Part shown: positions 9,314 to 18,078 of the stretch, in pieces
Layout of the letters: every line of letters begins with the position of its first letter
Position numbering within the stretch: position 1 is the first letter of the stretch
NCBI GenBank assembly: GCA_049514435.1
Contig: JBEKVB010000012.1
Span: forward strand, 45,865-109,864
Source: UBA4810 sp002479215
GTDB taxonomy: Bacteria > Desulfobacterota > Syntrophia > Syntrophales > Smithellaceae
Direction of reading: 5' to 3'
DNA: 64,000 bases
Program-made: the position numbers and the translations under genes
The notes under the pieces: model-generated
Database searches by the model: none
Told to the model about the DNA's origin: nothing
Seen by the model: only the letters and a program-made list of their open reading frames with translations

Positions 9314-9432
9314 GCTGTTGAAAACCGCTCATCTGCTGTGTTGCGCTGCAAACCGCACCGCTCAACGTATATCTATATACGCCTCGCGGTTCTGATTCTT
9401 GCGCGCCTTGCATCTGAACATTTTTGAACAGC
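9314..9432. repeat. 119-bp imperfect inverted repeat (dispersed palindromic element)
   Basis: The arms GCTGTTgAAAAccGcTCA and its mirrored partner at 9415-9432 pair imperfectly, and the centre CGTATAT-CT-ATATACG is a perfect palindrome. The whole unit would fold into one long hairpin. Elements of this look (starting CTGTTGAAAA and ending TTTTTGAACAGC) are common dispersed repeats in deltaproteobacterial genomes. It lies between engB and the SIR2 gene. Confidence 0.75.
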
Positions 9433-9503
9433 CCAATTGTCTCACATTTCCCAAAATACTTTTATTTCGAGACCTGACCCCACTAGCTCGTATACATAAT
9501 GTT

Positions 9504-10514
9504 TTATCTGGGCATATCGTCAGGAATGTAAAAAAGATCAGTGCCGGAAACCATATTAATTTTATTTTCCATTAATTCCTTTGATATCCCATCATAAAAT
9601 GTTAAAAAACGTTCTTTATGAGCCTGATATTCTTTTTCTTGTACCTGTATAAAAATTTTTGCTAAAGTACGATCCATAGCGTAAATTATCCATTTATCTG
9701 TTTCACGGTTAAAATATGGCAATCAATATCCGATAATTACTAGTGTTGTTGTTCCGTTGAGCGTTTCACGGACGTTATCTTTAATACCTGCCTTTTCCCA
9801 CGCGAAAGAAATATTAGGTTGATAGCCTACCGCTGCTCCTTGTGGAACCATAAAGTTTTTAAAAAGTTTAATGACCTCCTCTAAAAAGGGGATGTTGAAG
9901 TCACAATGACCCAAAGTTCTCACATTATCTTTCTCTGGTAAAGCACAGGTCCCATTTAATCTAATAATATTTTTATTTTGTGTCAGCCCTTTATAAACGA
10001 AAGATGGATCTGTACAAAATCCCTCATATGATTTTTCAAGTTGTGTATCGTAATTCCATGTTACGATATTCACATCTTTATGTAATTTGGGTATGCCAGA
10101 TGCGTCGCGAGTCAAAATTGATGCAAAAAAGTTATCATACCTTTTATCAGTCATTTGTAATGATTGTTCTAATAATAAATAACAAGATAAGGTTGCTTTG
10201 AGTTTATGAAGTTCCTTATCATTTTTAATAAATAGCTTTTTAGCGTATGTATCAATAGAGGCATGTTTTTCTGCTATAGTCTTAAGCCAAAGAATAGATT
10301 CCATGAAATCTTTACCGTACTCACCATTATAAGGAAACAATTCATGAACATTTGCAATTATAGCTCGATTTTGTACGGCTGTAATTGTAGCTTGTTTTTG
10401 TACAGCTTCCCAAAGTCTATCTCTAAAATCTTTTAATTTATCGTTGAAATTATTAACCAAAGGAAGAGCATTACAACTTGCTCCAGCCCCTAACAGGTAA
10501 GTAATTTTACTCAT
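9504..10514 (-). pseudogene. SIR2-like NAD-binding protein interrupted by an in-frame TGA
   Basis: Reading from ATG 10514, the protein begins MSKITYLLGAGASCNALPLV, the nucleotide-binding loop of SIR2-like domains. It continues with HASIDTYAKKL, VNIVTWNYDTQLEKSY and IIRLNGT. At 9723-9725 a TGA follows LVIIGY; the same frame continues with LPYFNRETDKW to a true stop at 9504. Relatives usually have a serine there (GYSFPFFNRE pattern), so one substitution explains the stop. The usual SIR2 catalytic His in a LHG motif is replaced by Asn (LNG). This SIR2 type is often found as a stand-alone or defence-linked NADase-like gene (family knowledge). Preceded by a translationally coupled 47-codon ORF. 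Confidence 0.75.
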
Positions 10515-10654
10515 ACACCCATCCCGCAAGAATTATTTTTTTGGCTTCTTTTCGTATTTCTATAAAGATACTCAATGGCCGATCCAAAAAAAGAAATAAG
10601 TTCAGGTCTTGAAATATCAGTTTTATGTTGAATTTGTCTTTTGGCAATATCCAT
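10511..10654 (-). CDS. 47-residue hypothetical protein coupled to the SIR2 gene
   Basis: A short ORF starting ATG 10654 (MDIAKRQIQHKT...) whose TGA overlaps the SIR2 start in an ATGA arrangement, which is a strong sign of co-translation. It is basic, with a central hydrophobic patch (ELISFFGSAIEYLY), and no family is recognised. It could be a small partner of the SIR2 protein or the end of a lost gene. Its start sits 5 bp from the end of an inverted-repeat element, which may therefore supply its promoter (inference). Confidence 0.45.
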   Translation of the reverse strand: MDIAKRQIQHKTDISRPELISFFGSAIEYLYRNTKRSQKNNSCGMGV

Positions 10655-10658
10655 TATT

Positions 10659-10782
10659 ATACCATTTCGATTTCAAAGGATAACGAGGCGGCAAGGAGGA
10701 GGCGCCGGAAGCGTATATGAACATACGTTGAGGAAGTCGACGACGAAACCAACAAAGTTAGCCAAAGAAAGCGGAATGGTAT
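10659..10782. repeat. 124-bp MITE-like element with ~20-bp terminal inverted repeats
   Basis: The left end ATACCATTTCGATTTC and the reverse complement of the right end ATACCATTCCGCTTTC match at 14 of 16 positions, and the similarity runs a few bases further inward. The interior is GC-richer, has no ORF and holds a CGTAT/ATACG palindrome. It lies 8 bp beyond the stop of the NtrC-like gene. No transposase is present. Confidence 0.6.
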
Positions 10783-10790
10783 CGAGCCCC

Positions 10791-12173
10791 TCACTCCCGC
10801 TCAAAGGAAATCCCATACTTTTCCAATTTTCTTTCGAAGGTGGGCCGGGAAATTCCCAATATCTCACAAATTTCCCCTTTATTTTTATCTTTTTCCTGAA
10901 TTATTTTTTTTATGTAACGTTCCTCGACCTCATCCAAGGTTAAAAGCTTACCCGTCTCATTAGACGTAAATATATCAGTCATTGCATCCTTTTGCACCTT
11001 AGCTGTCTCATCCTTACCGAGCTCGGGAAAATCATTTTTGCCCAAGACCTGCCCCTTAGCCACAACACAGGCTCGGACCAATAAATTTTCCAATTCACGG
11101 ATATTGCCCGGCCAACTATAATTCATGAATATTCCCATCATTTCGTCGGAGACACCAATAACTTTTTTATGCAAATCTAGATTAATCTTCGCCAGTAAAT
11201 AATCAATCAAAGGCGGAATATCCTGACGGCGCGTGCGCAGCGGTGGAATATTTATCGATACAATATTCAAACGATAATACAGATCATCGCGAAATTTTCC
11301 TTCCTTCACCAGGGTCTTTAAATCCTTATTGGTCGCGGCCATAATCCGGGCGTTAACCTTGACCTTATCTTTACCCCCGACCCTATCAAATTCCATTTCC
11401 TGTAAAACACGCAATAGTTTTGCCTGTAAATTAATGGACATCTCACTAATTTCATCCAGGAAGACCGTACCGCTACGGGCTAACTCAAACTTGCCCAGCT
11501 TGCGGGCAACTGCGCCCGTAAATGAACCCTTTTCATGACCGAATAACTCGGATTCCAGCAATGTCTCGACAATCGCTGAACAATTAACGGCAATAAATGG
11601 TTCGTCGGGCGACGTATTATGATGGATGACTTTGGCGATTAATTCTTTGCCCGTACCGCTTTCCCCTTGAATGAGAACGGTGGTTCGGCTTTGTGAAACT
11701 ACTCCTACCGTTTTAAATATTTCCCGCATTTCATTGCCGGTGCCGATAATATCGCCGACCCGGAAGTTGCGTGAAGGTTCCATCAAAAGCCCGTCTATCT
11801 TTTTTTCCATTTCCAGCGATTTCAGGGCTTTTTTAATCGCTATATCCAGCTCATCGACATTGACCGGTTTATGAATATAATCGAAGGCTCCGCTTTTCAT
11901 GGCATTAATCGTTGTCTCCATGTCATGATAAGCTGTAATCATAATAACTTTTATGTTTTCATTTTCTTCCTTCAGGTCTTCCAGCACGGAGAAGCCATCG
12001 ACATCTGGCAGCCTGATATCTAAAATCACAACGTCCGCCGGATTTTGTACGTACTTATTCAGGCCGTCTGTGCCGTTTTTAGCGGTTTCCACCGTATACC
12101 CTTCTTCAGTCAGATACAGATCAAGGGTTTCCCTAATCGAAGCATCATCATCAATAACCAGAATACTTGGCAT
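10791..12173 (-). CDS. NtrC-family sigma-54 response regulator
   Basis: Three domains. A receiver domain (ILVIDDDAS, then DVVILDIRLPDVDG with the phospho-Asp, about residue 50). A sigma-54 AAA+ domain with Walker A GESGTGKE, the sigma-54-contact loop GSFTGA (GAFTGA variant) and Walker B-type VFLDEI. A C-terminal Fis-type helix-turn-helix (GEICEILGISRPTFERKLEKYGI). Start ATG 12173 (460 residues), chosen for an AAGG site 8 bp upstream. It lies 63 bp downstream of the histidine kinase gene, forming a two-component pair. A sigma-54 promoter about 3 kb away, in front of atpE, is a plausible target (inference). Confidence 0.94.
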   Translation of the reverse strand: MPSILVIDDDASIRETLDLYLTEEGYTVETAKNGTDGLNKYVQNPADVVILDIRLPDVDGFSVLEDLKEENENIKVIMITAYHDMETTINAMKSGAFDYIHKPVNVDELDIAIKKALKSLEMEKKIDGLLMEPSRNFRVGDIIGTGNEMREIFKTVGVVSQSRTTVLIQGESGTGKELIAKVIHHNTSPDEPFIAVNCSAIVETLLESELFGHEKGSFTGAVARKLGKFELARSGTVFLDEISEMSINLQAKLLRVLQEMEFDRVGGKDKVKVNARIMAATNKDLKTLVKEGKFRDDLYYRLNIVSINIPPLRTRRQDIPPLIDYLLAKINLDLHKKVIGVSDEMMGIFMNYSWPGNIRELENLLVRACVVAKGQVLGKNDFPELGKDETAKVQKDAMTDIFTSNETGKLLTLDEVEERYIKKIIQEKDKNKGEICEILGISRPTFERKLEKYGISFERE

Positions 12174-12236
12174 AATCGTTACCTTGTTTTCTGAATACAA
12201 TTCATCCGGCGCGACATTACATTATCCACAGGTGGA

Positions 12237-14786
12237 TTAATTTCTTGGGACACGCCGCCTTTCGTAACACGGCAGCGTGACATAAACTTTTGTACCCTTC
12301 CCTTTCTCACTGATAATATCTATAGTTCCCTGATGAAGATCAATTATTTTCTTCACCTGAGAAAGCCCTAAACCTGTACCATATTTTTTCACCGTAAAGA
12401 AAGGATTAAATATATGCGGCATATCTTCCTCATCGATACCGCACCCGTTATCTTTAATTTCCACTACCACTGATTGATTAGTTTCATCAAAATAGCGCAA
12501 CGAAACAGTAATATTGCCAAACTCTGCCACCGCTTCCACGGCATTACGAATAATATTTAAAAAAGCATCGGCCATCATCGCCGCATCAACCGCTATGGGA
12601 GGTATATTACTAAATTGAGTTTGTAACTCAATGTGCTTATCGGCAATTCCTCTTTCGGCCATAGCGATAGCATGGTCGAGCACTTTGGCTAAATCTGCAG
12701 GAATCTTTTTTGGTTCCAGCGGCTTGGCGAAAACCAAAACATTGTTAACCAGCGTCTCTAAATGCTCCACCTCTTTTTCGGCGATTTTAAATCTCTTCAG
12801 ATCGTTGCCGACAGGGTTCATCCGTTTTCCCAGTATTTGCAAGCTCATCTTTATCGAAGAAAGCGGATTGCGCACTTCATGAGCGATTCCCGCCGATAAC
12901 TGTCCCAATGCGGCCAGCTTTTCACTTTCATAGAGCTTCTTTTCCAAATTTTTAAATTCGGTAATGTCGCGTTGAACCACTATATAGCGATTAGTGCCGA
13001 TGACAGGTGACGTGGTGATCAATAAATTTATCTTGCGGCCGTCTTTTGACGTGGCTTCAATTTCATAGGGTGTGTAAATACCTTTTTTCGCGTTTTCCCA
13101 CATAGACAAGACGAAATCTCTGTCCGCCGGAGCAACAAATTCCAGAAAATATATGCCTTTAAATTCACGGGAAGATAATCCGCCCTTCTTTCTACCTCGA
13201 CTCATATAATTGACGATGCCGTTTTCATCCATTTCATAAATTTTATCCGGCAAACTTTTTACTATCGATTGTAAATAATTGTAAAGTTCTTCAATTTCTC
13301 GTCTCAGTTCAATATTCTCGGTCAACTCATTTTGCAGTGTTTCGGCGTACTCGCGCAAATTTCTGGTTAATTCTTCATCGCGAGAAACATCTTGCAGTGT
13401 TTCAACGGCCGCTATAATCTCTCCTTTTTCATCGTAAATAGGGGCTGCGAGAAAATACAAAAACCGGCTGTGGCCGCCGAGATTTTCAAAATAATCGGTC
13501 GCTTCATAGGCACCCAATACTTTTTCCGATTTTTTTATCTTTTTTTCACCGTAATATTGATTCAAGCCTTCAATATCGTTGTCGATAATCAAATCGGCAA
13601 TAACCGGCCTTTTGACTGAATAGAAAGGAATGTAATGTTTATCTGTACCGACCACATCTTCGGTCGAGTAACCGGTAAGCTCCATGCAAGCGCGATTCCA
13701 TAGGATGACTTCGTGCGCTTTGTTGATAACGAAAGCGGGGATTGGCGAACCTTGCATAATACCATCGATAGTTTTCTTTTCCCGTAGAAGTTTCTCTTGC
13801 CAATCTTCCCTTTCTTTTAATCTTTTTTGCTCTTCTTTCATCCGTAACCTTTTACCTTCCCTGAAGGCGAAAGATATACTGGCGACAACTACTACAAGAA
13901 TCAGTAAAATAGTGCTGAAAAGCGTGTAAGCAAATGTTTTGCGCACGGGCAGAATGACATTACTATATGGTGCTGCAACCAATACGAACCATTTTCCCCC
14001 GCCAGCCTGTAAAGGATAGTAAGCAATAATGCTTCTTTTCTCTTTATTAGCGTTTTGCCGAACTAATGAATCCAAGTAATTTCCCTGCTCTGAAGAAAAA
14101 TCGATCTCAGATCCATTTATTTTTTTTACTAAACTGTTAATGTTTTTTCCGATAAAAGCAGAATCAGGATGAATAATAAAACTGCCTTGTTCATCTACTA
14201 ACCAAAGGTCACCCAATCCATTGTCTTTTGTTTGTTTCTCATAACCTTCAATTATTGCGGCCAGAGATAGGGATACTATCCAAGCCCCTGAAAAAATATT
14301 TTCCTGGCGCCAAAGGGGATAACCAAGAATTAACTGCCAATCCGTTTTTTGCTTTATACCGGCTGCACGCGATTTTTCCGCTAACACTAAACTAAAATAT
14401 TGTTTTTGTTTCTGCTTCAGAACTTTAAAATGCCCCGCAATGTTTACAACTGGAAGCGCACCTTTAGGGAAAACACGTTTTATCCTCCCTTCTTTATCTA
14501 ACAGGATGACAGCATTGACTGTATTTTCCCAACCGGAGTAGATAATTTTAAAATCATCATCAATTATTTCTGGCATATTATCTTGACGCTCCAAGCGGGA
14601 AAGCAGTGTTATATTTTTTTCGACTTGTGTGAATATATCGGCCATTCTTGCGGCTGTGCTCTGGGCATAGGCAAGCTGCTGGCGGCCAAAGAGTTCAACC
14701 ATATCTTTTTCCCGGGCATGGTTAACCGTCAAAGCGAGCAGTATGATCAAGATGATTACAGTTAAGCTGGCAAACCAAATGCGCAT
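12237..14786 (-). CDS. Membrane sensor histidine kinase with Cache and PAS domains (NtrB-like)
   Basis: An 849-residue sensor. An N-terminal membrane segment is followed by an extracytoplasmic Cache-type domain (about 35-280, with LWLVDEQGSFIIHPDS). A second membrane segment follows near 295. Two PAS domains (about 335-460 and 510-630) are separated by a short coiled coil. The HisKA helix contains GIAHEVRNPLSSIKMSL with the phospho-His. The ATPase has NIIRNAVEAV, DNGCGIDEED and GTGLGLS. Start ATG with GGGGAT 4 bp upstream. It probably phosphorylates the adjacent NtrC-type regulator. The ligand cannot be read from the sequence; Cache domains often bind small carboxylates or amino acids. Confidence 0.93.
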   Translation of the reverse strand: MRIWFASLTVIILIILLALTVNHAREKDMVELFGRQQLAYAQSTAARMADIFTQVEKNITLLSRLERQDNMPEIIDDDFKIIYSGWENTVNAVILLDKEGRIKRVFPKGALPVVNIAGHFKVLKQKQKQYFSLVLAEKSRAAGIKQKTDWQLILGYPLWRQENIFSGAWIVSLSLAAIIEGYEKQTKDNGLGDLWLVDEQGSFIIHPDSAFIGKNINSLVKKINGSEIDFSSEQGNYLDSLVRQNANKEKRSIIAYYPLQAGGGKWFVLVAAPYSNVILPVRKTFAYTLFSTILLILVVVVASISFAFREGKRLRMKEEQKRLKEREDWQEKLLREKKTIDGIMQGSPIPAFVINKAHEVILWNRACMELTGYSTEDVVGTDKHYIPFYSVKRPVIADLIIDNDIEGLNQYYGEKKIKKSEKVLGAYEATDYFENLGGHSRFLYFLAAPIYDEKGEIIAAVETLQDVSRDEELTRNLREYAETLQNELTENIELRREIEELYNYLQSIVKSLPDKIYEMDENGIVNYMSRGRKKGGLSSREFKGIYFLEFVAPADRDFVLSMWENAKKGIYTPYEIEATSKDGRKINLLITTSPVIGTNRYIVVQRDITEFKNLEKKLYESEKLAALGQLSAGIAHEVRNPLSSIKMSLQILGKRMNPVGNDLKRFKIAEKEVEHLETLVNNVLVFAKPLEPKKIPADLAKVLDHAIAMAERGIADKHIELQTQFSNIPPIAVDAAMMADAFLNIIRNAVEAVAEFGNITVSLRYFDETNQSVVVEIKDNGCGIDEEDMPHIFNPFFTVKKYGTGLGLSQVKKIIDLHQGTIDIISEKGKGTKVYVTLPCYERRRVPRN

Positions 14787-14904
14787 TTATATCCCCAATA
14801 ACAACTGCTTTTGCTTTATAAGAAGTCTTGATTTTTCAGTAACAGGACAGCTTAGAATAAAGCGCCAAGTCTGCGGATGAACTTTTACAAAGTTGTTAAT
14901 AATA

Positions 14905-15087
14905 TTATTCATCTTCTTTATCCCCTTTATTTTCTTTGGGGGAACGCATTATACCTATCAAGACATAAACTAAGATAGACGCCGTAAGTGAAATGAGAAG
15001 TTTCGCCAAGCCGCTCTCAATTTTTAAAACATAAGAACAAATAAGCCAGGCGATAGGGTACGTAACAGCGGTTAAAATTTCCTGCAT
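14905..15087 (-). CDS. Small two-helix membrane protein (60 aa)
   Basis: Sixty residues with two hydrophobic segments (about 5-20 and 27-46) and a charged tail of Lys, Glu and Asp. Start ATG 15087 with a good AAAGGA site 5 bp upstream. No family is recognised. It lies 118 bp upstream of the histidine kinase on the same strand and may head that operon. The neighbouring atpE invites comparison with small AtpI/AtpZ-type helpers, but the sequence does not show this. Confidence 0.6.
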   Translation of the reverse strand: MQEILTAVTYPIAWLICSYVLKIESGLAKLLISLTASILVYVLIGIMRSPKENKGDKEDE

Positions 15088-15631
15088 AACAATCCTTTAA
15101 CAAAAAAATTATGGCATCTAAAAATCACCGCGAAGATAATCCTCCTAATATTAACGGCCTCCAGATAAAATTTCAATATAAATATAAAAAAGTATTATAC
15201 CCCCTCTCCGGACAAATGAAGCCTGCAGGAAATTATTAAAAAGCTTGCCCACTATTCTAGCCTAATTTGAATGTTTTATGTTCGATGATTTAACAAAACT
15301 TTAAATTGGGACCATAGTTGAACTTAATTTTAGCTCCACAAAAATATTATTATCAAATATTCTTGTTCTTAAACATCATTGAGCAGATATGATTAAAATA
15401 AAACAATCTCAACAAATTAGATAACCACTCCCCTAACTGCCTCGCAATGATTTGCATCAATTTCCTGTTGGCGGCATATTGTTTTCAAGACAATGGCACA
15501 TATCGTGCAAACATTATCATTCGGTCTAAATAAAATGATTTCCTCTTTTCATGACATCTAATTTATGTTATTGGCAGAGGTAGATTATTATTAATATTAA
15601 TATTAACAATTAACGGGAAAGGAGACAAATA
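15088..15631. other. 544-bp AT-rich divergent intergenic region
   Basis: It separates the minus-strand two-component operon from plus-strand atpE. No ORF is credible. It holds the sigma-54 promoter listed separately and, just before it, an ATTGT-N7-ACAAT palindrome that could bind a regulator. The length fits an enhancer-binding-protein-controlled promoter. Confidence 0.6.
15494..15509 (+). promoter_or_regulatory. Sigma-54 (-24/-12) promoter upstream of atpE
   Basis: TGGCACATATCGTGCA matches the TGGCAC-N5-TTGCA consensus at all positions but one and has exactly 10 bp between GG (15495-15496) and GC (15507-15508). It points toward atpE, whose start is 122 bp downstream. No better sigma-70 promoter is visible in between. 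Confidence 0.65.
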
Positions 15632-16006
15632 ATGTCACACAACTTTAGAAAAAAAATTCTAAGCACATTCACTGCAATAATTGTTCTGCTCTTATCGAGT
15701 CCGCTCGTTTTTGCAGCAGACATTATACCTGGAGGTGAATCTTACTCCAAAGCTATTTTTGCCGTGGGCGCAATGCTTGCTGCAGGTATCGCTATTGGCG
15801 TGGGAGCCGTCGGCGCAGGGTTGGGTATTGGAACAGCTGCCAGTGGTGCATGCTCCGCGGTAGGAAGAAATCCGGGTGTACAGGGAAAGATTATGATGAC
15901 GATGCTGGTAGGTATGGCTATGTCTGAATCCATCGCTATTTATGCCTTGGTTGTTTCTCTTGTACTTCTCTATGCTAACCCTTACATGCGTTATTTTTTG
16001 GGTTAA
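15632..16006 (+). CDS. atpE: F-type ATP synthase c subunit with signal peptide (stand-alone)
   Basis: A 124-residue proteolipid. The first ~29 residues form a cleavable-looking signal peptide ending VFAAD. Then come the two c-ring helices joined by a polar loop GRNPGVQGK. Helix 2 holds the ion-binding Glu in MSESIAIYALV; the Glu-Ser...Tyr pattern resembles Na+-binding c subunits. The helix-1 Gln of the Na+ site is Ile here (GAGLGIG), so ion choice is unclear. No other atp genes are near; the c subunit is usually next to atpB. Start ATG with GGAG upstream, behind a sigma-54 promoter. The next gene, a Cache protein, starts 49 bp downstream. Confidence 0.93.
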   Translation: MSHNFRKKILSTFTAIIVLLLSSPLVFAADIIPGGESYSKAIFAVGAMLAAGIAIGVGAVGAGLGIGTAASGACSAVGRNPGVQGKIMMTMLVGMAMSESIAIYALVVSLVLLYANPYMRYFLG

Positions 16007-16055
16007 TTCTTGACAAGTTAACTAAAAATTAACAAAGGTTAGGGGGAAAATTATA

Positions 16056-17375
16056 ATGTCAGAAACTAAGAAAGATAAGCAGTTTTTTAATATAGGAGGC
16101 GTGTTCTTCCTGCTTATCGTAATCCCCTTATCACTGATGGCATTTTTAATTGCTAACGGCATGTTTAAACTGGGGGTTACCATAAAAGAGAGAACAGCTT
16201 ATGTTCTCGATCAAAAATCTCAGGAAGAAATAAAAGCTCGTGCCATAAATACGGCGAATGAAGTTGCCAGTTTCCTTATGGAAAGTAAGAAAGACTTACT
16301 TATAGCAACAATTATTCCGACAACAGAAACCGCATACAAACAGTTTGTCCTTGAAAACAAGAAGCCGCTCTGGATCAAAGAGGGAAAGAAGATCCAAAAG
16401 GTTTTAATCCCCCTATATAAAGAGATGTCTCTTATAGATAAGAAGGGCAAAGAACTAATTAAAATTGTCGATGGGAAGGCAGCGCCGGCCTCGAAATTAA
16501 TAAATGTAAGTGATCCGGCCAATACGACTTATAAAACGGAAAATTATTTCGCTAAAACCCAAGTTCTCAATAAGGGAGAAGTGTATGTTTCCCCGGTTAC
16601 CGGCTGGTACATAGCAAGGGCGGCCTTTGCAAACGGTGCCAGATTTTCCGGAGTTGTTCGTTTTGCCACACCCGTCTTCAATAAAGAAGGTTTTGCCGGT
16701 ATCATTACATTAGCTCTAGATTATCGTTTCTTGGCCAACCTCACCGATCACATCATCCCCACGCAGGCGGAACAAGTATTTGAAGTTGATGCTTCCACCG
16801 GTAATTATGCTTATATGGTGGATAATCGAGGTTTTATCATTGCGCATCCGAATGATTACCATATTGCGGGACTTAATAAAAACGGAACTCCTGTTCCCGC
16901 GCTTACCGAACAAAATGCGGCGACTTTGACCAAGAATGGTGAAGAAGTATTAAACCTCCATCAACTTAATTTCATGGATCCCGATTTACCGAAAATCGCT
17001 AAAGACGCAGCAGCCGGTAATTCAGGAATCATAACTTATAAATTTGGCGGTCACACCAAATTCGTGGCCTACGCGCCGATTAAGTTTTACGCAGCAAATA
17101 TTCCCCAACCCGCAGGTTTTGGTTGGATCGGTATGGGATTAGACGTTGAAAAATACAATGAAGCCGCCATTAAAGTTTCTAAAAATATCGATAAGGAAGC
17201 AAAAGCATGGACGGCAACAATCATTTTCATTCTCATCGCTTCGATGATTATTCTTTTTTTGATAATGTGGTTGCTTGTTCGCGGTATCAATCGATCGTTG
17301 CTGGCAGAAGTGCCTGAAGGATCGGAACATCCTCTCTCTTTCGACGATGACGACGAAGAAGACGATGACAAATAA
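16056..17375 (+). CDS. Cache-domain membrane protein without a signalling output domain
   Basis: A 439-residue protein: an N-terminal membrane helix (about 12-34), a large extracytoplasmic region with Cache signatures (LALDYRFLANLTDHI, YMVDNRGFIIAHPND), a second helix at about 388-410 (IIFILIASMIILFLIMWLLV), and a very acidic C-tail ending in a run of Asp and Glu. No HAMP, kinase, methyl-accepting or cyclase domain follows, so it cannot signal like a normal receptor. Start ATG with AGGGGG upstream. Likely co-transcribed with atpE, and ended by a strong terminator. Its function is unknown; it may be a ligand-binding partner of the nearby Cache histidine kinase (inference). Confidence 0.85.
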   Translation: MSETKKDKQFFNIGGVFFLLIVIPLSLMAFLIANGMFKLGVTIKERTAYVLDQKSQEEIKARAINTANEVASFLMESKKDLLIATIIPTTETAYKQFVLENKKPLWIKEGKKIQKVLIPLYKEMSLIDKKGKELIKIVDGKAAPASKLINVSDPANTTYKTENYFAKTQVLNKGEVYVSPVTGWYIARAAFANGARFSGVVRFATPVFNKEGFAGIITLALDYRFLANLTDHIIPTQAEQVFEVDASTGNYAYMVDNRGFIIAHPNDYHIAGLNKNGTPVPALTEQNAATLTKNGEEVLNLHQLNFMDPDLPKIAKDAAAGNSGIITYKFGGHTKFVAYAPIKFYAANIPQPAGFGWIGMGLDVEKYNEAAIKVSKNIDKEAKAWTATIIFILIASMIILFLIMWLLVRGINRSLLAEVPEGSEHPLSFDDDDEEDDDK

Positions 17376-17380
17376 ATAAG

Positions 17381-17411
17381 AAAAAGGCCGAACCAAAGTT
17401 CGGCCTTTTTC
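17381..17411 (+). terminator. Rho-independent terminator of the atpE-Cache unit
   Basis: AAAAAGGCCGAAC, a 4-base loop, then GTTCGGCCTTTTT forms a perfect stem with a T-run, 5 bp after the Cache gene stop. Confidence 0.93.
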
Positions 17412-17545
17412 TTTAACAGTCTGTCCTTATACATCAATTCACTTTAATCACACCTAAATTGGACACCGCAATAAAACAAAGCGATAGATATGATTTTCAT
17501 TAATTGTATATTCTATATACTAAGAACACGTGATACAAAATAACA

Positions 17546-17927
17546 GGCTGGGGAGAAGATTGTAAGCCGAGTTCTGTTCCGTGTTTTGGTTACCCTCCAC
17601 GCGGCGATGATCATTCATCTGGGACAACAGTTGCCTGCTGCCTCTAGCGACACTACCCGAGAACATCGGGCGGGCAGCCCTTAAGCGTTCTCCTATTTGG
17701 TCTTGCTCCGGATGGGGTTTACCATGCCTTTCCTGTCGCCAGAAAAGCGGTGAGCTCTTACCTCGCCTTTTCACCCTTACCCAGGTTTTCACCCGGGCGG
17801 TATGTTTTCTGTGGCACTTTCCTTAGGGTTGCCCCCAGTCGCCGTTAGCGACCATCCTGCCCTGTGGAGCTCGGACTTTCCTCCGGCAGATAAATTCCCA
17901 CCGGCGATCATCTAATCTTCTCCGGCC
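17546..17927 (-). ncRNA. rnpB: RNase P RNA (bacterial type A)
   Basis: The minus strand shows the conserved rnpB blocks. The 5' P4 region contains GAGGAAAGTCCGAGCTCC, and the 3' part contains ACAGAACTCGGCTTACA. The two ends pair through GGAGAAGATT/AATCTTCTCC (helix P1). The catalytic RNA of RNase P trims tRNA 5' leaders. The ends given follow helix P1 and may be off by a few bases. Confidence 0.95.
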
Positions 17928-18078
17928 TGAAACTAATCTTACACTTGATTGATTTTTCTTTCAAGTAGCGAAGCATTTAATTGCATAGAAACGATTAATC
18001 AAATTCTTACAAAATTACCACTGGAATTACAAGGACGCTCTTTGATTTTTTTGCATCCGGTCAACGGCAACATGCATA

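Noticed and set aside
9723..9725. Selenocysteine reading of the TGA in the SIR2 gene
   Set aside because: No hairpin with a SECIS-like loop is evident just downstream, and relatives have serine there, so a nonsense mutation is simpler.
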